From: Macrosoma leucophasiata
Taxonomy: Eukaryota; Arthropoda; Insecta; Lepidoptera; Hedylidae
DNA: 64,000 nt
NCBI GenBank assembly: GCA_036365455.1
Contig: JAWQUS010000020.1
Coordinates: forward strand, 6,607,001-6,671,000
Reading direction: 5' to 3'
Part shown: piece after piece, positions 11,640 through 22,692 of the stretch
How the letters are laid out: every line of letters starts with the position of its first letter
Position numbering within the stretch: the first letter of the stretch is position 1
Notes under the pieces: model-generated
What the model was told of the DNA's origin: nothing
The model's input: the letters and a program-made list of their open reading frames with translations, nothing else
Database searches by the model: none
Position numbers and translations under genes: made by a program

Positions 11640-12105
11640 TTATCTAGAATTTTGTAAGTGTGCTCGATAGTGGCAGTTATTTCTCATTACATGTGACTGG
11701 AAAAATGCATAACCTTATAATTAGGAACATGCAAATGAATGGTATTAAATCGAATTAAGTTAATTATTGAGCCTACTAAGTACCAACAAGAAACTCCTCG
11801 AATAACAGAACGGTTGTATCAGTTATAGAACATTTTTAAATCCTATCCCAATTCCAGAACAACTAAGACGATATCAACTCTGCCCGCAATAGTTTTGCTG
11901 TCACTACCCATCAGACAACGTCACATATACACCACAATTAAAGCGAACCTATTGACTGCGCGATAAGACGATCCTGACTGAGGTTAGCTCCACGATAAAA
12001 GCGACAATTAAACAATAAACGTGGGTGATCTGATTTAAATCGCTTTTAGATTGAGTTACGGTTAATCGATTTACGAAAATGTTTTAAAATATAACTAGCG
12101 AAATC
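11640..12105 (+). repeat. Intronic tandem array, unit A
   Basis: First of three diverged same-direction units. Shared landmarks in order: a TGGCAGTTATTTCTCATTAC stretch (units A and B), CAATAGTTTTGCTGTCACTA, ACCCATCAG, GTCACAT, TGAGGTTAGCTCCACGAT, AATAAACGTGGGTGATC, TTGAGTTACGGTTAATCG. Unit A is the most diverged and lacks the SINE present in units B and C. Confidence 0.75.
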
Positions 12106-12239
12106 CTCCCGCCTATTCTATATAATGTTTTCAAAGATTACCAAAATTCAATGGCCAATTTTATTTTATAAAATGAAAATTCTAGTCTTTTTGGTTAGTT
12201 TTGAAATTGAATTTTTGTAAATTTCTAATGTAATTTCAA

Positions 12240-12838
12240 AATTGAATTTGAAGTGCTTTGCTTGATAATAGCAGCTGTCTCCCTTCCCATTACATGACAC
12301 TATAAACATATAACGAACGAATGTATCTATTAATGTTGGTATGAACTACTCATTTCAAGAAATACGCACATTAAATTATGCGAACCACAGAAGTTCCAAA
12401 GCCTTAAATAGAAGTTCAGCAGTAAATCCATAGATTACAATATGTTAGTATAATGTAATCTATAGATTTACTGATAAAACGGAATCAATTCGGCCCCCAA
12501 TAATTTTGCTGCCATTACCCATCAATCAAAGTCACATGTACACTACATCTCAAAGCAAACCTATTGGCTGCGTATTAAGACGATATCTGAGGTTAGCTCC
12601 ACGATTATGGCGACAACTAAACAATAAACGTGGGTGATCCGATTAACATCCCTCTTAAATTGAGTTACGGTTAAGCGGTTTACATGTGTATTTTAAAATG
12701 TAATACAATCACTAGCGATGTGTCTTCTGATTTGCAAACTTTATTTATAAAATGCCTCAGAGCCTAGTGGTCAGGCCACTACTACGACGCTGGGGTTACT
12801 GGGTTCGATTCCTGGGGGATAATGGTGTAAATTTGACA
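12240..12838 (+). repeat. Intronic tandem array, unit B
   Basis: Same landmark order as unit A, offset by about 612 bp (11882 versus 12495 for the CAATA[GA]TTTTGCTG landmark). It is followed by a truncated SINE-A (about 12755-12838) joined at the sequence CAAACTTTATTTATAAAATG. Unit C has the same junction. Confidence 0.8.
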
Positions 12839-12852
12839 TTTGGCCTAATTGA

Positions 12853-13237
12853 TGCCATTTTATTTAGTACTAGCTGTGCCCGCGACTTCGTCCGCGTGCA
12901 CAGCTCAGTAGATCAGTAGGTATATATTTTTTTTTTTATTTTTTTTTTTTTATGTTATGGAATTGGCAAACAAGCATGCAGTTCACATTGATGTTAAGTG
13001 ATGACTGCAGCCTATAGACACCCACACAAAGACCAAGGGCAAAATGCAGATGCGTTGCCACTCCTGAGGCCTAAGTTGTTATGCCTCTGTGCCGGAAATT
13101 ACAGGGCCGTACATTACCACCTGACCGGAACACGATAGTGCTGAACACTACCATTTAGCGGCAAGTATATTAGGTAATGGTATATTAGGTATACTTGGAC
13201 GAAGTCGCAGGCACAGCTAGTACTAAATAAAATGGCA
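12853..13237. mobile_element. Fold-back element around a Lep1-like copy
   Basis: Forty-one-base arms at 12853-12893 and 13197-13237 are reverse complements with one mismatch. The left arm starts TGCCATTTTATTTAGTACTA and continues GCTGTGCCCGCGACTTCG. Between them are a T-rich tract and a truncated Lep1-like copy (12937-13190, minus). The element separates array units B and C. Confidence 0.8.
12937..13190 (-). mobile_element. Lep1-like element, truncated
   Basis: Begins TTTTTTTTTTTTTATGTTAT and follows the family through CATTTAGCGGCAAGTATATTAGG, then stops before the CCACCAGT end. Confidence 0.8.
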
Positions 13238-13241
13238 TAAT

Positions 13242-13757
13242 TTCGGCTCCTAATAATTTTGCTGCCACTACCCATCAGTCAAAGTCACATGTACACTACA
13301 TCTCGCTTCCTATTGGCTGCGTATTAAGGCGAGCATACTGAGGTTAGCTCCACGATTATGGCGACAATTAAACTATAAACATGGCAGATCCGATTAACAT
13401 CCCTCTTAAATTGAGTTACGGTTAATCGGTTTATGTGTGTATTTTAAATGTGATACAATTAACTAGCTGCATGTCTTCTGATTTGAAAACTTTATTTATA
13501 AACTGCCTCAGTAGCCTAGTGGTCAGGCCACTACTACGACGGGGTTACTGGGTTCAATTCCTAGGGGATAATGGTGTAAAGTGCTTTATCTCTGGTTCTA
13601 TAGGAACATTTAAATTTTCTGGAAGTTTATCATTTTCGTGAGCCAATAAACGTAACCGGCGAGTCGTAGATGCTTGCTTGTATGCTAGAATGCTTGATTT
13701 ACCCTTCCTTTAACCTTTTTTTTTGCCTTCTTCGGGGATTACAGGCGTGAGGATACG
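13242..13757 (+). repeat. Intronic tandem array, unit C, with SINE-A
   Basis: Repeats the unit B landmarks from CTAATAATTTTGCTGCCACT through TTGAGTTACGGTTAATCGG. It then has CTTCTGATTTGAAAACTTTA at the same junction with a SINE-A copy (13501-13757). Because B and C share the SINE junction, that SINE entered before they were duplicated. Confidence 0.8.
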
Positions 13758-14099
13758 TGATTTATTTAGCCAAAAAAATACTATGTAGGCTGTGGCATGC
13801 TTACGAGTGGGGAAGTAACTGATATAGAGATTTCTTGCTTCATAGGTACCTATAGAGCTTGGTGATGTGCATGGTGTGTGTATCCTCCTATTCACTAAAG
13901 ACTTAAAAAATTTGATACACGACAAATCGTTGGTGTTGACCTTTGTCTGATCTTACAAATAATACAGTCATGAGGTTACCACAATAGTATAGTAATAAAC
14001 ATGCAAAAGATTAGAGTTGCGAAAATATATTGCCAACTTTGTATGCTACAGGTTCCTTGTTTTGTCGCTGCAGGCATTTTATGGATTTGCAAATACATC

Positions 14100-14137
14100 T
14101 TATATTATCTTATATTATCTTATAGTATCTTACATTA
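14100..14137. repeat. Short tandem repeat (TATCTTATAT type)
   Basis: Four successive copies of a 10-base unit, TATTATCTTA, with minor changes. Confidence 0.8.
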
Positions 14138-14214
14138 TGAAAGAGAAAACAGATATATAATGCAATAGTGGTAACAAGTGCTGGGAAAGACTACTTGACC
14201 AAGAGTCAGATATT

Positions 14215-14499
14215 ATTTTTTTATGTAATGGAAGTGGCAAACAAGCATGCAGTTCACATTGATGTTAAGTGATGACTGCAGCCTATAGACACCCACACAA
14301 AGACCGAGGTCAAAATGCAGATGCGTTACCACTCTTGAGGCCTAAGGTGTTATGTCTCTGTGCCGGAAATTACAGGGCCGTACATTACCACCTGACCGGA
14401 ACACGATAGTGCTGAACACTATCATTTAGCGGCGAGTATATTAGGTAATGCGGTGGTGCCTACGCCCGCGAGCTCCGTCACTGGAGCTCTACCACCAGT
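14215..14499 (-). mobile_element. Lep1-like element, complete copy
   Basis: Runs from TTTTTTTATGTAATGGAAGT to GAGCTCTACCACCAGT with all family segments. On the minus strand it reads ACTGGTGGTAG...CATTACATAAAAAAA. The ends resemble the Lep1 group of lepidopteran short interspersed elements (ACTGGTGGTAG ... AATAAAAAA), sometimes classed as Helitron-like. This is a good local reference copy. Confidence 0.85.
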
Positions 14500-14534
14500 T
14501 AAAAATTATCCGAGGATGGCCTCAAATATTCTTG

Positions 14535-14745
14535 AAATCATACAGTCCGCATTGATGGTAAATGTATTCACTTAGCCTATAAATATCTACATAAAAAAGA
14601 AAGATTTCCATGTAGATGCATTGTCACTTCTGAGGCCTAAGTTATTACGTCTCAGTGATGAAAATTACTTGACTTTACATTACCATCTGCTCGAGACACA
14701 ATAGCGCTGAATTCCAACATTTCGTGGCAAATAAGTGAACGTATC
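14535..14745 (-). mobile_element. Lep1-like element, diverged
   Basis: Recognisable segments are TACAGTCCGCATTGATGGTA, CACTTCTGAGGCCTAAGTTA and TACATTACCATCTGC. Both ends are lost and substitutions are many, so this is an older insertion. Confidence 0.6.
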
Positions 14746-14752
14746 CCACGAA

Positions 14753-14832
14753 CCCGCATTGGAGCAGCGTTGTGGAGTAAGCTCCAGGCCTCCTCCCAAG
14801 ATGGGGAGAGACCCGTGCCCAGCAGTGGAACG
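14753..14832 (+). repeat. Probable LINE-tail repeat U
   Basis: CGCATTGGAGCAGCGTTGTG, GAGTAAGCTCCAGGCCTCCT and GGGGAGAGACCCGTGCCCAG form the reverse complement of the segment at about 18500-18600. The sequence resembles a common lepidopteran LINE 3' end. Confidence 0.55.
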
Positions 14833-15368
14833 TATCAAGGGTTGCCATTATTAACTGAACGTATGAAGTGAGTGATTAATTTAATGTGATTATATATTAT
14901 GACCATCGAAGAAAAAACAGGAAGTTTAAAACATTAGGGATGCTTGTCATTCCACGCTAAGCTTAAATACCTACCTATATGTGTAAATACACATTATCCT
15001 ATACTAAAATGACCAAGCAATACTTGATATATCTACGACAAATACCAAATCCTAGTTTTTCGGATAGCATCGTTGGCTTATGCCTAAAGTTTAAAAACCG
15101 TATCAATTTCAAAAGGCAATCGTTGATTATGGGCATTGTGTGGGCTGAACCAGTAGAGAGTGAAATTTTTAAACGCCACCCGTCTGGGCCCCTAAGCGGG
15201 GTTGCAGGGCAGTATTCGCTAGTATTTGTTTCACGGGAAACTTGTAGATATTTATTTTTATTGTGAACTAGCCGTTGGTTGAAGCTTGCTTGTATGGGTT
15301 TTGAAATCAATATTTCATCTATTTTTTCTTATATTTATATTCGTTTTAAGTTTTTCTAACTGCTATAC

Positions 15369-15581
15369 GACCCAATCAGTCCAGCGGTGCGAAACCACCG
15401 TTTGATTCGAAGGATCGCGGGTTCGATCCCCGCACCGGAACAAATATTTGTAAGGCCTGCAGGTGTTTGTTTGGGGTCTGGGTGTTTGTGTATGTGTTAT
15501 ATGTGTACAACGGCACCCACGACACAGGTTTATATAATACCTAATGTGGGGCTGTGAGTGTAAGCGTCTATAATAAAAAAT
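15369..15581 (+). mobile_element. SINE-B, near-complete copy
   Basis: The tRNA-like head (GACCCAATCAGTCCAGCGG, B-box GGGTTCGATCCCC near 15419-15431) is followed by CAAATATTTGTAAGGCCTGC, TACAACGGCACCCACGACAC and GGGGCTGTGAGTGTAAGCG. Confidence 0.85.
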
Positions 15582-15617
15582 ACGGATTTAAAGGGAAAGA
15601 AAAAAAATGGGTGGTTA

Positions 15618-15925
15618 TGCACCACTGCATTACCTAATCTATCTGACGCCAAATGGTAGTGTTCAGCACTGTCTTATTAGGTAATGCAGTGGTGCTTATT
15701 TGACGCCAAATGGTAGTGTTCAGCACTATTGTGTTCCGCTTAGATGGTAATGTATGGCCCAGTAATACAGTAATAACTATCACAGAGACATAACAGCTTA
15801 GGGCTCAGGGGTGGCAACGCATCTGCATTTTGACCTCTGATTTTAATGTAGATGTCTATAGGCTGCAGTCATCACTTAACATCAATGTGAGTTGCATGCC
15901 TGTTTACCAACTTCGTTACTTAAAA
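15618..15925 (+). mobile_element. Lep1-like element with internal duplication
   Basis: The 5' segment (ACCACTGCATTACCTAATCT ... CCAAATGGTAGTGTTCAGCA) appears twice, at about 15632-15672 and 15685-15725. The usual body and a CTTAAAAAAATC 3' end follow. Confidence 0.75.
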
Positions 15926-16058
15926 AAATCTCTTCTACAAGATGAAGATGAAGAATTCTTCTAGAGAGCGGTGAAAGATCATTACATCCCAACGCCAGCT
16001 AAAAAAAAAGACAGGCTACGTCCCGATCAGTTTAAAAAAAAAAAGACAATACCACAGC

Positions 16059-16344
16059 ACTGGTGGTAGAGCTCCAGTGACAGAGCTCGCGAGCGTAGGC
16101 ACCACCGCATTACCTAATATACTTGCCGCTAAATGGTAGTGTTCAGCACTATCGTGTTCCGGTCAGGTGGTAATGTACAGCCCTGTAATTTCTGGCACAG
16201 AGGCATAACACCTAATACCTCAGGAGTGGCAGCGCATCTGCATTTTGACCTCTGGTCATTCTGTGGGTGTCTATAGGCTGCAGTCATCACTTAACATCAA
16301 TGTGAACTGCATTCTTGTTTGCCACTTTCATTACATAAAAAAAA
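16059..16344 (+). mobile_element. Lep1-like element, complete copy
   Basis: Starts ACTGGTGGTAGAGCTCCAGT and ends TTCATTACATAAAAAAAA, with all segments present. Confidence 0.85.
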
Positions 16345-16614
16345 CATGTTTATGTGAAAATTTCGTGCATGCAAATTCACAGTTAAGGTAAGCAATAATA
16401 AACATACTATTTAGAGTAATCGTGGTCAGCGCACAACGTTTAGAGGTGGTAAGATTTCTTGATTTTAATTAATCTAAGCGTTCATCTCTTTATTGCTACA
16501 GATCACCATCTTTATACAAAAGACGTGACGGACCAAATTTTTATCTTATTGCAGTCAGTTTTGCTGCTGTGTGGATATTATTTGGGAAGTAAATTTATTT
16601 TTTGCTGATTTGAA

Positions 16615-16944
16615 GAAAGAATCATGGCAAGTTTCATACATTGATTTGTACAAAAAAAAGGTACAAGGTAAAACGGATTAGAAATATTATTCTAGGGTCT
16701 AGGGAACCTAAAAAAACATTATCTGGTATTTAAAATATTTTTAAATCACCGGAATAGAAATCGTCTTTCATAACAACAGTAGAAGCAATCCATACTAAAG
16801 TTCAAATTCAAACTCTTTATTTCGGAGAGTAAAAAAATTTTAAGTATCAGAAATGTTGTTTAGGTTCACTGGTTAATATTTCTATGCTGTTTTACCGTGT
16901 ACCTTTTTTCATTTTTTTTGTACAAATCTTGCCATGATCCTTTC
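16615..16944. mobile_element. Fold-back (MITE-like) element
   Basis: The left arm (16615-16675: GAAAGAATCATGGCAAG, then TTTGTACAAAAAAAAGGTAC and AAGGTAAAAC) is the imperfect reverse complement of the right arm (about 16890-16944). A gap on the left (TTTCATACATTGA) and one on the right (TTCATTTTTT) separate the paired blocks. The centre is AT-rich and non-coding. Confidence 0.65.
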
Positions 16945-17385
16945 TATAATCTAGTAGTAGTAGACCACTACAGCTTTTTTTTCTTATGTTGGAGTTTGGT
17001 TATACGTCTGTATATATCACAATATACGGATATATTCGGTTTATTTATTTATTTCATATAATTAGGCTCCTGGAGAGTTTTACATCGTCATTTTTTAATA
17101 CTACCTAGAGAGAATAACCAACAATAACAATCAAAAACACATAATAAATTAAAAAGAAACAAAACAATTATGTATTTTATGGAAAGAATCAATTATTTAC
17201 AAATTCCTCCATTTCCCCATTTAAAAAAAAACTAAGAAAATAATGAATTTTACATGCTCAAATTTATTACATATATCAAAAATTACATCATCATCCCTAG
17301 CCTAGCCATTGAGATTAAGCAGAGGTATCTATATCAAGCAGTTTTCATGGAAATATTGTTGTAATTTCCATGTATCTAACTTAAC

Positions 17386-17670
17386 GTAACTTCACGCCTG
17401 TTATCCCCGAAGGGGTAGGCAGAGATAAATGCATGCATTTAAGCATACATGCAAACACCCACGATTCGCCGGTTACGTTTTGGCCCATGTTGTCCGGCCA
17501 CATTACCATCATCGAGGTACTGGGAAATTTCCAGAAAATGGAAAAATCCCAATAGAACCAAAGATAAAGGACTTTACACCATTATCTCTGATAGACCCCT
17601 ACCCGGGAATCGAACCCAGGACCCCAGCGTAGTGGTAGTGGCCTGCTACTACGCTAGGCTACTGAGGCAG
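17386..17670 (-). mobile_element. SINE-A copy
   Basis: Runs from GTAACTTCACGCCTGTTATC to CTACTGAGGCAG, the reverse complement of the 395-713 copy. A short deletion lies around GGCCCATGTTGTCCGGCC. Confidence 0.85.
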
Positions 17671-18185
17671 CCCATGCATCTCTTAGAAAATATCCACAAT
17701 CAACAATTTCATACTCAAGAATCAAAATGATGAATAGATGTTTCAGGTTCGTTTAGTCATGTATTAGATCAGTAAACATCATAAATTTAAGTATAGACTT
17801 GACTTTAACATCAAAATGAAAAGAAAATCTAGTTTCTTGATTTATCTACATGAGTTTAAAACATCATCCGAAATAAAATAAAAAATCCATTTTTTTCAAA
17901 ATCAAAATTATTTTACACCAGTAACCCTTGCGAATAAAGAATAAAATTCAAAACCTAAGCTTGAAAATGGAATACGTTGTATCATTCGTAGACCGGAAGA
18001 CGCCGGCGTTGCTTCCGGCCTACACTTGTTCGCACGCCAGCGCCTCTAGCGGCTACTACACACACTGCAGACGTAACTAAAGTTCAGATTAGGGTTGTTG
18101 AGGAAGTGATTATGAGGAAGAGGAGGAGGAAGAGGAATTATGACGCGCAAATTTAGAGGATGCGGATGAGGAAGAGGAAGAACGT

Positions 18186-18475
18186 ACGTCACGCCTGTAA
18201 TCCCAGAAGGTGTAGGCAGAGGTAAATGCATGCATTCAAGCATACATGCAAACACCCACGACGAGCCGGTTACGTTTTGGCCCATGTAACAGGTGGCGAA
18301 CCTGTTGCCATCTCGCGGCACATTGCCAAACTCCGAGGAACCTACCTATGGAAAAAACCTAATTGAACCAGAGATAAAGGATTTTTAACCGTTATCTCTG
18401 TTAGTCCCCGAAAATCGAACCCAGGACCCGCAGCGTAGTAGTAGTGGCCTGCTATCACTACGCTACTGAGACAGT
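18186..18475 (-). mobile_element. SINE-A copy
   Basis: Runs from ACGTCACGCCTGTAATCCCA to CGCTACTGAGACAG. It follows a purine-rich GAGGAAGAGG-type stretch at 18095-18180, a run that recurs at 19870-19995. Confidence 0.85.
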
Positions 18476-18489
18476 TAATGATATAATCA

Positions 18490-18690
18490 TAATAATAATG
18501 GCAACCGTTGAAACGTCCCACTGCTGGGCACGAGTCTCTCCCCTTCTTGAAGGGAGGCCTGGAGCTTACTCCACCACGCTGCTCCAATGCCGGTTGTCCA
18601 ATGTTTTCAAACCGGCCATACATATGGCCTGCGACAAGGTTTAACGGTGCTATTTATCTATAGCAACCGGGACCGTTGGCTTAACTTGCT
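18490..18690 (-). repeat. LINE-tail repeat U followed by unique DNA
   Basis: Carries CCCACTGCTGGGCACGAGTC, TTGAAGGGAGGCCTGGAGCT and CACCACGCTGCTCCAATGC, the inverse of 14753-14832. Confidence 0.55.
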
Positions 18691-18704
18691 CTCCGAAGCA
18701 CGGA

Positions 18705-18825
18705 AACGCGCATTTTAATTTGCCACTAGTGGTCACTGGTCACGTACCCGACCGCACCCGTATCGCTCAATCGAGTAGATCGCTTGCGTTCTACACAAGC
18801 CGCGAGGCCTTGCGCGCTTGAGAAC
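18705..18825 (+). repeat. Dispersed repeat W, copy 1
   Basis: CGCATTTTAATTTGCCACTA, ACCCGACCGCACCCGTATCG, CGAGTAGATCGCTTGCGTTC and GAGGCCTTGCGCGCTT are matched in the same order by 52390-52505. Confidence 0.7.
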
Positions 18826-20285
18826 GATGAAAAGAAGATGATACGAAATTATAAATACTAGCGGACCTAACCCAAAATCCGCTGTCCTGTCTATATGTAC
18901 ATAACTAAGTACATACATACAAAAAAAAATAATTAAAAGGGCATTTTCCAGTGGACCAAACTATGAATCTAAACCATTCTCAAAACACACACAATAATGA
19001 ATCATCAAAATCGGTCCAGCAGTTACGGACGAGTTCAGTAACATATCTACACAACATACGCACACAAAAAAAGATGAGTGAATGATACAATTTAATTTAG
19101 AAATTGAAATGAAAATAAGAATGCAGTCTTTATTTCTTTGTTAATTAGGTACTTCAGTCGAATATTATTAATCAAAATAAAATAATTGAATACTATCATA
19201 GAGCAACAACGGAGGAAAGTAGCCATATGCAGGCCTAGGCCTGTCGCCTAGATGTTTATGTGTGCGTGAAATTGTTTCTGTATTTTGTAAAGTAAAGGTG
19301 TGAGTTTCGTAGTAATAGACGATTTTTGTAGTGTGCGTGTGTGTCGCACGCTTTTCCGCCCGTAAAAAATGGCAAACTGTTTTGCATCGGTACTAAACGC
19401 TATGGCTACTCCAAGGCTACTCCCCTCCAGTCCGCCGCGGCCGATGGTCCGTGTTGCTCTATGAATACTATTAATCACAATGAATTACAGGGAGGTTATT
19501 TTTTTTTTTAATTTAATTTGGAAGCTGTTTTCCCTGACAACCGGTTTTCTAGCTCATCATATTAATTTACCAATCCAGCATTGCTAAAAAGTCGTTCGCT
19601 GGGACATTTGATGGAAGAGAAGATAGGTATTGCCATAGAAACAGTTCCGTAAAGCCCCGAATATTTCGAATTTTTTAGAGGCGTACGCGTATAAACATAG
19701 TATTTTATGTAATGTATGTCAATAAAAATAAAACAAACAAGCAAGGAACAGCGCCGGTGGCGGGAAGGGAGGTCTCGCTCGCTTGTTCGGCCCGGCATCG
19801 CGCTGCGGCTTGCGTGTGCGTTGCCATGGATACGCGACGTGCAATGAAATTCCTCATAAATTCCTCTTACATTTTGAGGAAGCGATAGCGGAAGAGGATT
19901 TTTTTATTTTTATTTATGAGGATGCGGTAACGGATGAGTAACCCAAAATATTGCGGAACTTCCTCATTATGAGGAAGAGGAAGAGGAATCCTCAACAACC
20001 CTAGTTCAGATGTTTCGTATTCATATAGTTTTCGATTCTCGGAATGTGCAATATTACATGCTTTTATTTGAAATATTTGGTAGGAATTTTAAAAATGTGC
20101 AATGTGCTTGAATCGGGCATATCTTACATATTCTTTGTAAAAATATTTGAATGAAGAAGGGTTTGAGCAAATGTTGGTCGCATAATTTAATCTTGACATA
20201 AAATTGATAGTGTTAAAAGCTACTGTGTGCCCATGAAATAGTACGGTACCTAATTACATTTATACTGAACGTTTTTTCTTCCCCT

Positions 20286-20572
20286 ATTTTTTTATGTAAT
20301 GGAAGTGGCAAACAAGCATGCAGTTCAAATTGATGTTAAGTGATGACTGCAGCCTATGTAGACACCCACACAAAGACCAAGGTCAAAATGCAGATGTGTT
20401 ACCACTTCTGAGGCCTAAGGTGTTATGTCTCTGTGCCGGAAAAGACGGGGCCATACATTACCACCTGACCGGAACACGATAGTGCTGAGCACTACCATTT
20501 AGCGGCAAGTATATTAGGTAATGCGGTGGTGCCTACGCCCGCGAGCTCCGTCACTGGAGCTCTACCACCAGT
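20286..20572 (-). mobile_element. Lep1-like element, complete copy
   Basis: Runs from ATTTTTTTATGTAATGGAAG to GGAGCTCTACCACCAGT, with few differences from the 14215 copy. Confidence 0.85.
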
Positions 20573-21138
20573 AAAATTCTCTTTCTTGTTAGTTCGTAAA
20601 AGAAAAGGAGACATTCTATTGATATACTTAACTGTATTCTTTAATATTTATTTTGGAGTGACTTTATTCCTTCGTTACTTTAAAAAAAATTGTTGGTAAC
20701 CTGACACGTCCTTAGTAATTTGTACAATTCTATGTCATAAAATAGTCTCTATAGTGACGACACTACATTGATTTTTCTTTTTTTAAAGCAACTGCCTACA
20801 ACTCGCGAAAATGGTAACTTCGTATGAACAGTTAAACATTTTTGCTTTATGTGCTCTTTGAAGTGTACTTATTAAATTAAAAGAAATATTTAATAACCTT
20901 CATAGAAACAATAAAATTTGCCAGTGATAGGTTAAATTACAAATATAAAATTAAAGCGAATAACAACTGATAGGTACGATGATTGATATGTCAAAGTAAA
21001 CAAAAATAAAAAAAATTAAATAAAGGTCCAATAATACTTTATAATTAAAATAGGTACTTATCAATAGAATGTTCCATACTCTTTTACAAGCGGCAAGATA
21101 AGACTAAACGAAAAGAATAGAATATAGGTAATATATGA

Positions 21139-21358
21139 CAATATTTTATTTTTAAAGAAAAATGGAAAGAAAAATTTGACTTGAAGTCCTCTTCAGTGAA
21201 GTGAGGACTTCAGTAGCTCAATTGGAAGAGCGGCTGGACTAGATTCCCAGTAGGCCGCGAGTACGAGTCTCGCCTGAAGTCAAATTTTTCTTTCCATTTT
21301 TTTTTTTAAATAAAATATATTTCACATGCATGTGTTAATGCGAAATAATATAAAACAA
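21139..21358 (+). mobile_element. tRNA-like element enclosed in inverted repeats, copy 1
   Basis: A tRNA-like core (about 21206-21281: GTAGCTCAATTGGAAGAGCG, later GAGTACGAGTCTCGCC, ending TGAAGTC) sits between long arms: ATGGAAAGAAAAATTTGACT on the left and CAAATTTTTCTTTCCAT on the right. A 7-bp direct repeat TATATGA lies at 21132-21138 and 21359-21365. A second, inverted-orientation copy at 49183-49373 has the same borders. The core has a matched acceptor-like stem (GACTTCA/TGAAGTC), but I do not call it a functional tRNA gene. Confidence 0.75.
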
Positions 21359-22692
21359 TATATGAATAGAATATATGATACGGCATCTAGAATACTTCGA
21401 TTTAATTATGTATAATTCAGTAGACGTTTCTGTCAAAAAAAAATCTAAATAACAAGATTTATACGTTAACTTTGAACCAACTTCAGAAAGTTCTACGCTA
21501 ACTTTATTTCTTAGCAAACACTTCGCGAAAATATCCGGTGTAGAATTCATATTTAATGTTATTATTTCATGAAAATCATTACATCATGGGTCTCTAGTTG
21601 ATATTAAGGGTTTGTAAAATTAATAACTTGTTTTAACATTATAATTCATACACCTAAACTTGTTTTTATCGTAAAAACGAATTGACATCGGTTTGAAAGT
21701 TGACTTTATGATACTTGCAAATGAGCATAGAGTTTACATTAATGGTGGTAAAGTGAGCACTCTATTTATCTGTACCATATACCTAGATTATCTGTTCATT
21801 TTTAACAATAGGATTGTTTCTAAGTCTATACCTGCCTAATGACAGGAGTAGACATAACCATCTAAAATACAGAAGTTTGAACAATAGTATGAGCAATTCA
21901 ATTTATCTAACACGTCCCTAGTTAAATTATAAGGCCAACCTAAAAAAAAACACAAAAATATCAATAAAGTAACATTAATCAAAATAAAATCGAACCAAAA
22001 AAACCTAATAAATCTCGAGCCAATTGGAACCGCAAAAAGGCGTCCTATTTTCAAATCTATGCGATATAAGATCCAGACTCGCCATCGACTTGTTATGCGA
22101 CGGAAGTCCGTCGCGCCGCTGCGCTGAATGACCGTCTTCCCTTTCCGACCCCCACCGCCACCCTGGCGCGGAGTTATAACCCGAACGGTGCAAATTGTGA
22201 CCCATAAATGGAACATGTTATGCTCTGGGATGGAATAAAAAATCGGGGAATGGAACGGTGTTTGGTGTGGATTTTTTAATTTATTTTTTACATTTCCAAT
22301 CCTGCGATCCAAATGATGATTGGAAGGCTTGGTTATTAGAATGCTGATTTTCAATTATACTGACGGGTTTAGATTTAATGTATTATTTGATCTCAAAACA
22401 GATTTAAACAAGATAAAAAGGAATTTTATTGTCACATCCGATGAATACAACACATCAAATAATTGCTGCCAAGTAAAATGATCAGTTGATGTGCATTTAT
22501 TATATTTTATTTGCTTTCAACTGACATCAAGAGGTAGCGGGAGGTAATTATTTTTCGGATTTTTTTATATTAGTTCGTATGTTTTTTGACTCTGAATACT
22601 CAAAATTATGGCTTGACCGATTGTCGATACAAGAAGGCAATTAGAGATAGTCCCATAGAACAAATAATATCAGATTCATTTAAGACCTTAGA

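Noticed and set aside
12424..12471. Palindrome AGTAAATC-ATAGATTACA ... TGTAATCTATAGATTTACT as a mobile element
   Set aside because: Short imperfect arms in AT-rich DNA inside the tandem array, with no target duplication or second copy.
15369..15440. tRNA gene
   Set aside because: This is the head of SINE-B, repeated at 35941, 40514 and 44859 with the same tail.
21206..21281. Functional tRNA gene in the hairpin element
   Set aside because: The anticodon-arm region does not form a clear standard arm and the second copy lacks the matching acceptor side, so it is called tRNA-like only.
21836..22354. 172-codon minus-strand frame as a protein gene
   Set aside because: No domain, no supporting splice context and random-looking composition. 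It is kept only as a finding about its GC-rich centre.
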